From CAZPHU01 sp964419255 (lineage in GTDB: Bacteria; Fibrobacterota; Chitinivibrionia; Chitinivibrionales; CAYFVL01), in NCBI GenBank assembly GCA_964419255.1, contig CAYQOU010000077.1:1-16979 (forward strand): a DNA stretch of 16,979 nt, given 5' to 3'. Shown one piece after another: positions 6,755 through 12,033 of this stretch. Made by a program: the position numbers and the translations under genes. The notes beneath the pieces are model-generated. The model was not told where the DNA came from. It saw only the letters and a list, made by a program, of their open reading frames with translations, and made no database searches. The first letter of the stretch is position 1. Each line of letters opens with the position of its first letter.

Positions 6755-7120
6755 ATGACGAAAATAAGAAAGCTTACTATTAGTGAATATAAACCGGGCC
6801 GGTTCGAGTATCTGATGAACGAGCCGTTTGCTCGTGATGCCTGGGGTTATCTCAGTGACCCGGTTTCCATTCAACAGATGCTGTGTGCTACTGTCCGGGG
6901 GCTGCCGGCCATTCAGCCGCTTCTGGATGAGATAGAATCCAAATTTGCCCAGGTCTTCAAATCCGAGACTTATCCCGATGAGGAGATTACTATTCTGTTT
7001 AATAATATGATAAAACAAATCATGGAGATGCACGGCTTTCGGCACTCTGCCTGTGGACTCTGTCGGGGAGGACGTTTTTTCAAAAGCTCCGGACTGTATA
7101 CAAAAGGTAAACAGGAATAG
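6755..7120 (+). CDS. Small protein with C-terminal CxxC motif, function unknown
   Basis: The 121-aa soluble protein has no signal peptide or membrane segment. It is mostly helical through residue 95. The C-terminal part, HGFRHSACGLCRGGRFFKSS (93-112), holds a CxxC pair (C100, C103) with flanking basic and aromatic residues. That could bind a metal or form a redox pair, although only two cysteines are placed there and the third (C44) is remote. The ATG at 6755 lacks a strong ribosome site. Base use looks coding, and the two plus-strand genes downstream suggest a loose cluster. I do not recognise the family. Confidence 0.68.
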   Translation: MTKIRKLTISEYKPGRFEYLMNEPFARDAWGYLSDPVSIQQMLCATVRGLPAIQPLLDEIESKFAQVFKSETYPDEEITILFNNMIKQIMEMHGFRHSACGLCRGGRFFKSSGLYTKGKQE

Positions 7121-7241
7121 TCAGAGAGCACGTACATACAAGACCAGCTTACTTCCAGATGATACGTCCAGAATGAAAATCCGGACAGCTGGCTCACACA
7201 GTGTAACCGATAACCATTACAATATTTGAAACCGTTGATAC

Positions 7242-8078
7242 ATGAAAATCTCAGATAATTCTCCATTAAACATTAAGAATAAAAATGTCTTGTTGTCTCT
7301 ATTTTGTGAGCGGTTTGATTTGCCGTTGCCGCATGAGTCAATTCAACCTACAGATATGCTTCTTGAACGGCTTTGCGAAGCATTTTCTCATATACCGTTT
7401 GAAAATCTCACCAAGATAATAAAGTCAGATATTACGGTAGCCACAGAGCAGAAAAAACGCCTGCCACCCGAGGTTATAGGGGATTATTTGGCGCAGGGAA
7501 CCGGTGGTACCTGTTTCTCTCTTAACGCTGCGTTTATTTCTATGCTTGGCGCATACGGTTTCGATGCCGGTCCGCTTCTGTGCGACCGATCCTACGGAAT
7601 AAACACGCATTGTGCGGTAGTGCTTCACACCGAAACGGGAGATAAAATCATCGATCCGGGGTATCTGATTTTTCAGCCGGTAGCGTTGCCCGAGGGGGTG
7701 AGTGTTCGGTACGAAAACGGTTTCAACCAACTGGAACTTGTGCCTCAGCCAACAGCAAACAGGATTGATCTTTTTACGATCAGCGGGAAAAAAAGGACGT
7801 ATCGTCTGACATACAAGGTCGAACGTATCGATGAAGCTGCGTTTTTCAGGGCGTGGGAGGATTCTTTTGTTTTCGACATGATGCGCTATCCGGTTCTGAC
7901 TTTTTATCGCAACGGAAAACATTACTACCTCCAGGGTAATATACTGAGGATTCGCACCGGTGAAGGCGTAGATAAACGGGTGCTTTCCCCCGAACAGCTG
8001 CAGTCGTTTATCGTTGGAAGCTCCGGCATTAATAAAAATGTTTACACTCAGGCCTTTTCGGTGGTGCACCATGGCTGA
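7242..8078 (+). CDS. Arylamine N-acetyltransferase (NAT) family protein
   Basis: The 278-aa cytoplasmic protein is of normal NAT length. The catalytic triad is recognisable: C91 in GTGGTCFSLNAAF, H123 in GINTHCAVVL and D138 in IIDPGY. The family signature IPFENL is at 51-56. NAT enzymes move an acetyl (or other acyl) group from CoA to arylamines or hydrazines; some relatives act as amide synthases in natural-product pathways. The usual R-G-G-x-C-x-E-x-N is changed to TGGTCFSLN, so the acyl donor or acceptor may differ. No good ribosome site precedes the ATG at 7242. The last 8 nt overlap the DUF4416 gene, so the two are probably co-translated. Confidence 0.9.
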   Translation: MKISDNSPLNIKNKNVLLSLFCERFDLPLPHESIQPTDMLLERLCEAFSHIPFENLTKIIKSDITVATEQKKRLPPEVIGDYLAQGTGGTCFSLNAAFISMLGAYGFDAGPLLCDRSYGINTHCAVVLHTETGDKIIDPGYLIFQPVALPEGVSVRYENGFNQLELVPQPTANRIDLFTISGKKRTYRLTYKVERIDEAAFFRAWEDSFVFDMMRYPVLTFYRNGKHYYLQGNILRIRTGEGVDKRVLSPEQLQSFIVGSSGINKNVYTQAFSVVHHG

Positions 8079-8598
8079 GACAAAGGCTCCGGAAAGTGTT
8101 AAATTTTTTGTGGCGATATTATACAAAGAGGAGAAACACCTGTCCGACGCCATTGAACGGCTGCAGCAACGATGGGGAGCAATAGAATATCGAAGTTCTG
8201 CCGCGCATTTTGATGTCACCGACTACTACAAGCCGGAAATGGGATCACCATTATTCCGCATGATAATCACCTTCCAGCCGATCATGCCGCCAACAGAACT
8301 GGTTAACATGAAGCTTCACTGCAATGAGGTCGAAAATGTTTGCAGAAGGAATAAAAAGAGAGTCGTAAACCTCGACTGCGGCTATCTCGACCACCACAAA
8401 ATCGTGCTTGCTTCAGCCAAGGAGGCCGGGCAGAAAGTGTATTTGGACAAAGGCATCTGGGCCGATTTGGCCGCGCGCTATAAGCACAAACATTTCGAGC
8501 CGTTTGAGTGGTCGTTTCCCGATTTTAAGGACGCACGGTATGATCAGATCTTCTGCGAGATTCGTGCGCGCTATATGAAGCAGCGCAGAAAAACCTGA
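8071..8598 (+). CDS. DUF4416 family protein
   Basis: The 175-aa soluble protein starts at an ATG (8071-8073) inside the end of the NAT gene. An upstream in-frame start at 8014 is rejected because it would bury the conserved N-terminus. It carries DUF4416 features from end to end: PESVKFFVAILYKEE near the start, FDVTDYYKPEMG around 47-58, RVVNLDCGYLDHHKIVLAS around 97-115, KVYLDKGIWADLAARY around 121-136, and a Trp/Pro/Asp-rich end (FEWSFPDFKDARY). The family is known mainly from anaerobes and thermophiles and its function is unknown. The 8-nt overlap with the NAT gene implies coupled expression. Confidence 0.92.
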   Translation: MAETKAPESVKFFVAILYKEEKHLSDAIERLQQRWGAIEYRSSAAHFDVTDYYKPEMGSPLFRMIITFQPIMPPTELVNMKLHCNEVENVCRRNKKRVVNLDCGYLDHHKIVLASAKEAGQKVYLDKGIWADLAARYKHKHFEPFEWSFPDFKDARYDQIFCEIRARYMKQRRKT

Positions 8599-8635
8599 GG
8601 AGAGAGCAAGTCACTGTCAATTCAGTATTTACCTT

Positions 8636-8671
8636 TTTATGGTAAAGAAAAAATTTATGGTAAAGAAAAAA
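8636..8671 (+). repeat. Perfect 18-bp tandem repeat next to a G9 run
   Basis: TTTATGGTAAAGAAAAAA occurs at 8636-8653 and again at 8654-8671. A run of nine Gs follows at 8686-8694. Both are prone to slippage. They lie between two convergent genes. Confidence 0.85.
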
Positions 8672-8701
8672 GATTCTCCTTTGCCGGGGGGGGGAGATTC
8701 T
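8665..8701 (-). terminator. Candidate terminator of the polyferredoxin gene
   Basis: AGATTCTCC (8671-8679) can pair with GGAGATTCT (8693-8701) with one central mismatch. On the minus strand the stem is followed by TTTTTTC. The loop contains much of the G9 run. Confidence 0.45.
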
Positions 8702-8738
8702 ACCCGGATGTGACCTCCGTGCATTCCGGTGCTGCATC

Positions 8739-9494
8739 TCATGCGGCTTTTTTACCATTACTCGAATCCTGGTTCTTTCCTGCGACGAATCGTTCCCGTC
8801 TTGGGTACACTTTTTTAAGGACCTTGTTTGTCAACGATCCGAAAGAGGGAACCTCCAAAGCGTTTTTTGGGCATACTAAGGTGCACTTTCTGCACTTGAG
8901 ACAGTCCCGTTCAGGGGATTGCCCGTTATCTTTATATTTGACAATGTCAAGATTGAGCGGGCATGCCTTCTCGCACAGCTTGCAGCTCCTACACAAGGCC
9001 CCATCGATTTTCAATTTGTTGCGGTGTCCGCCCAACGCGTTCTGCATGGTTCCCATCGGACAGAAAGAACACCAAAACCGCGGCTTGTAGATAAGCCCCC
9101 CGATGATGCCGATCGGAGTGGTAACCGCGCACAGCATCCAGAACACCGAGCCCAGGTGCGTTGCAGATGCAGGGTCCTGCAGTACTCTGAACGTGGTGAA
9201 ACTCATCAACAGAACGAAAGCCGACCAGCGAAACCAGCCGGATCTGATAAATGCCGGTATTTCCCGGTTTCTGCTTTTGAACGGAAGAATCGTATCGAAG
9301 AATGCTCCCCGAGGACAGAGATTTCCGCACGTGTATCGTCCGCGAATGGCACCTGTGACCATGCCCAGCCCCATCACCACCGGCACTACAAATCCTGAAA
9401 GGGGATAAAAATACCCGACGATTATGGTTACTATAACCACCGACGAAAGGATGAGATTTTTAAATGAGATGCTGTTGGTGTACCTGTTCTTCAC
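8739..9494 (-). CDS. Membrane-bound polyferredoxin (4Fe-4S, NapH/CcoG-like)
   Basis: The 251-aa inner-membrane iron-sulfur protein starts at GTG (9492-9494), with GGAGGG 5 nt upstream. There are about four hydrophobic segments (12-31, 33-50, 88-102, 116-136). Two short cysteine motifs, C56-x3-C60-P and C142-x2-C145-P, match those in NapH/NosR/RdxA-type proteins. Two classical 4Fe-4S motifs follow: C168-x2-C171-x2-C174-x3-C178-P and C198-x2-C201-x2-C204-x3-C208-P. It probably moves electrons between the membrane quinone pool or cytoplasm and a periplasmic or redox partner. The partner is not visible. The preceding frame ends in a GTGA overlap with this start. Confidence 0.92.
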   Translation of the reverse strand: MKNRYTNSISFKNLILSSVVIVTIIVGYFYPLSGFVVPVVMGLGMVTGAIRGRYTCGNLCPRGAFFDTILPFKSRNREIPAFIRSGWFRWSAFVLLMSFTTFRVLQDPASATHLGSVFWMLCAVTTPIGIIGGLIYKPRFWCSFCPMGTMQNALGGHRNKLKIDGALCRSCKLCEKACPLNLDIVKYKDNGQSPERDCLKCRKCTLVCPKNALEVPSFGSLTNKVLKKVYPRRERFVAGKNQDSSNGKKAA

Positions 9495-9730
9495 GTGTTC
9501 CCTCCCCGAGGTTTTAATAATTTTTTATGAAGGTGTAGAATGTTCCCGCCCATAACTCCTGCAGCCAGCTTTTCTGTGTTTTGGTATCTGCTTCGATCCC
9601 ATCTGACGGATTTAGAGAAAACCAGGTTATATCGACTGCCGGCCATGGTGATAAAGCCCGGATTTTCGTTGTCTTTACTTTCAAGTTGTAACTCCCCCGC
9701 AGATGAACGCGATCGACTGTGATTTTTTTG
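9491..9730 (-). pseudogene. Coding-like frame overlapping the polyferredoxin start (GTGA), lacking a start codon
   Basis: From 9730 a frame of 79 codons stays open to a TGA at 9491-9493. That TGA shares GTGA with the polyferredoxin GTG, as in coupled genes. It reads ESKDNENPGFITMAGSRYNL and ends KKLLKPRGGNT, with base use like its neighbours. It has no start: TGA precedes it, and the nearby ATG (9732-9734) is one frame off, across an A7 run (9723-9729). Losing one A would restore MTKNHSR. A competing frame with an ATG at 9810 runs to 9514 (98 aa) but has no ribosome site. I recognise neither. It may be a decayed partner of the polyferredoxin, or the A7 run may be miscounted. Confidence 0.35.
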
Positions 9731-10138
9731 TCATGAAGTAGTCGCGGGCCGGCAGAAAGCCTTGGCAATAAGGCGATGATTTTCATGGCATGTAAGAAAT
9801 GGGGTTGCATTTTTTGTTGCGGGAAAAAGTATAATACATAACTACCTGTCTTCAGTTCGCCAAAAAAAAATCTTTAAAAAAAGTTAAAGAAATGTATTCA
9901 CCTTTACTTGATATCCCCTACGGGACGTGACCGGTCTCATCGGAATCAAACGGTATGCCACAGGCAAAAACACCTGTTTAATCGTGTAAAATTGGGGTGT
10001 AAGGTTACATCTCGTGGTGTTGCACGCCGAACGCGCAACCGTGCGATGCAATGATTGTGCAACAGTCAGGAGCACGGTTTGCAGGTCGGCAGTCTTACTT
10101 TACCATGAAGATTGCTTTGATACCCGATCAGTGACCAT

Positions 10139-10258
10139 ATGGAAAAACGCCTCGTATTCTACCATGTCCACCATCTGCCGATTAAACAAACCGATACAGG
10201 AGTGCTAGAGCTTGCAGGAAGGATGAGTATAGAATTGAGAAGATACATTGATAATTGA
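10139..10258 (+). pseudogene. 39-codon coding-like fragment, unidentified
   Basis: The frame starting MEKRLVFYHVHHLPIKQTDT (10139) and ending LAGRMSIELRRYIDN looks like the C-terminal end of a protein. It has no ribosome site, and a TGA lies seven codons upstream. It is the only coding-like stretch I see in 9735-10532. That gap is otherwise AT-rich and featureless, apart from scattered GTGCAA/TTGCAC motifs (10020-10062) and the hairpin at 10337. Confidence 0.25.
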
Positions 10259-10336
10259 GGATGGTAATTTATAACGGCTGTGTCATCGGGCCGGTATGGT
10301 TCATCTTAAACTGGTAAAGGCAGGAAAGGCATAAGG

Positions 10337-10363
10337 CCCCCGATCACATTAGCTGATCAGGGG
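10337..10363. other. Hairpin with one mismatch, terminator-like
   Basis: CCCCCGATCA (10337-10346) pairs with TGATCAGGGG (10354-10363) at 9 of 10 positions. There is no T tract on either side. It could mark the end of the remnant at 10139-10258. Confidence 0.3.
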
Positions 10364-10532
10364 TTGAGATATGGGTTTCAATACATTTTTATACATTAAC
10401 AAAATCTTTTTGCGTTTGCGTCTATTAAGGAACATCCGTTTACAATCCGGCTGCCTCCATACCCTTTTCTATCACCAATTATGAAGCCAACCTGCGCGGC
10501 TGGTTTAACCCCGCAGTAGCTTTCTCATAGGA

Positions 10533-10583
10533 AAGAGCAAACAGATGCCTTTTAAGGCGTAATCGGGCTGACAGTTTGCTCTT
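10533..10583 (-). terminator. Hairpin closing the receptor-lipoprotein operon
   Basis: AAGAGCAAAC (10533-10542) pairs with GTTTGCTCTT (10574-10583). An inner GCCTT/AAGGC stem lies at 10547-10558. The distal arm is coding (codons EEQT) and the stop codon lies inside the inner stem. Only TT follows the stem on the minus strand, so it is a weak intrinsic terminator or an mRNA 3'-end stabiliser. Confidence 0.5.
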
Positions 10584-10737
10584 CTGCAAAAAACGCATCG
10601 TCACAAGTCGTTATCCCATACTCCTGGGCCATGGAGTACGATTCGCGGAGTATGAGGCACCATTTTCTATCACACCGATCGATCTCCTTACACTCCCACA
10701 TCTGACAATACTCACGGGGAACGTCATAATTGCTCAT
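10552..10737 (-). CDS. 61-aa cysteine-rich small protein, third gene of the receptor operon
   Basis: The start ATG (10735-10737) shares ATGA with the stop of the lipoprotein gene, and AAAGGAGA lies just upstream, so it is a real and coupled gene. The protein is acidic, has no signal peptide and no membrane helix. It has five cysteines: C11, C16, C22, C27 and C45. The spacing C-x4-C-x5-C-x4-C fits two loops that could hold Zn or an Fe-S cluster, or form disulfides. I do not recognise the family. Its place after an outer-membrane receptor and a lipoprotein suggests an accessory or regulatory role, but without an export signal it should stay in the cytoplasm. Confidence 0.8.
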   Translation of the reverse strand: MSNYDVPREYCQMWECKEIDRCDRKWCLILRESYSMAQEYGITTCDDAFFAEEQTVSPITP

Positions 10738-11996
10738 TTCTTCTCCTTTGAATCGAGATATGCCTGGGTGTAGGTAAACGACACCAAAACCTCCTTGAGC
10801 GTCGATGCAACGGGATGGCGGTTTTCATTTATCATGTAGTCGCTGAGTTTAAGCCATATGGTCGCTGTGCTTATGCGCTCATCGGTGGAGGGATAAAGAG
10901 CAGCAATAAGGTTGCCGATATCGACGATATTCATGTACTCTGTGACATTTAGCTTCTCTATCTCATTCTCGCTCAGCTGGAAGTACCATTGTGGATTCAG
11001 TTTTTCTTCACTTTTACCGCCGTTTACAATCGCCGAATCCATGGTGATCAGAGAATCTGGTGGTTGATTGTGACAGGTTATGAAATATGAGTATCCTTCA
11101 TCGACAATAACGTTAACCGGCACACCGTCCCATTGCTCATCTCCGGGCCCGAGAAGCCGTATTCTTTCGTAACTGTATGAATCGTCATCAGGATCAAAGC
11201 TGAAAAGATTCTCCTCTGCGACCTTATACACCGAGATAGAATCGATCACCGGGTTAGTGTTTTCATACAACATCGAACCGGGCAAATCGATAAGTTGCCG
11301 ATTGTACCGCACCCAGTAATCGCTTTTGATCCTGTGGGCCCCGGGCAGATCGGCAAAGATGCGCATCGGAGCGGTAAAAATCTGAAGCAGCTCGGGCAGC
11401 AGGTGGTTGATGCGATTTACATACAAGCTGAATAGTGGATCCGATGCCGCCAGAGTTTCCTCTGTATGTGTGCTATCCTGCAGGTACTCATTCCACTCAT
11501 CAGCTTTTTCTGTTAGTGTCTCTATCATGGAAATCACACTGTCCTTCTGTAATGAATAGACCCATTCGGGTATCGAGCCGGCAAACTCCTCCGGGATATC
11601 TGCCAGCCAATTACGAGGTATCGCGGGACTGTTTCGGATGACATCTTCAGGCACCACGAATTTCTTAACCACACATTGGGTATTTGAAGAAAATGAACAT
11701 GACGATTCCACCGGAACCTCCGGAAGTGGCTGAAGGTTGTAGGCGGTGTCTATGCCGTAGTTGTTGCTTATTACATCGAAGCTGATTGACCAGTCGATTT
11801 CATCGATTTCAAACTGTCTACCTGCAAACACTGCGGTCATCGTCACCGTATCACCCGGTACTGCCTCTGCCGGCTCGTACATAAAATCCAGCGTCCTGAT
11901 CATGTCGGCGTTGACTCTATTATAGGAATTCGGAAATTCGGTGCATCCTATCAGACCTAGAAACACCAACAGTATACATGTTATTCTCTTCTTCAT
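10734..11996 (-). CDS. Lipoprotein of unknown function, partner of the TonB-dependent receptor
   Basis: The 420-aa protein has a type II signal peptide: KKR at 2-4, a hydrophobic core at 5-17, and lipobox LIGC with lipidated Cys18. Asp is absent at +2 (T19-E20 follow), which fits transport to the outer membrane. The body is rich in acidic residues and in beta-type segments (SISFDVIS, GVPVNVIVDEGYSYF), with a helical middle (about 140-215). A cysteine pair, CSFSSNTQC (100-108), could form a disulfide. No SusD/RagB or solute-binding signature is visible. It starts 37 bp after the receptor gene with a GGAAGGA ribosome site, and its stop overlaps the next start. It probably sits beside the receptor as a ligand-binding or surface partner. 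No named family is recognised. Confidence 0.87.
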   Translation of the reverse strand: MKKRITCILLVFLGLIGCTEFPNSYNRVNADMIRTLDFMYEPAEAVPGDTVTMTAVFAGRQFEIDEIDWSISFDVISNNYGIDTAYNLQPLPEVPVESSCSFSSNTQCVVKKFVVPEDVIRNSPAIPRNWLADIPEEFAGSIPEWVYSLQKDSVISMIETLTEKADEWNEYLQDSTHTEETLAASDPLFSLYVNRINHLLPELLQIFTAPMRIFADLPGAHRIKSDYWVRYNRQLIDLPGSMLYENTNPVIDSISVYKVAEENLFSFDPDDDSYSYERIRLLGPGDEQWDGVPVNVIVDEGYSYFITCHNQPPDSLITMDSAIVNGGKSEEKLNPQWYFQLSENEIEKLNVTEYMNIVDIGNLIAALYPSTDERISTATIWLKLSDYMINENRHPVASTLKEVLVSFTYTQAYLDSKEKK

Positions 11997-12033
11997 TGTC
12001 TATGTCCTTCCTCTTTCTGCCTGTACCAATATC

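Noticed and set aside
6639..6755. 38-codon frame (+) with an AAGAAGG site, touching the 6755 start
   Set aside because: It is antisense to the more coding-like minus-strand frame; not supported on its own.
7425..8219. 264-codon frame (-)
   Set aside because: It is the shadow of the NAT gene, whose catalytic triad is intact.
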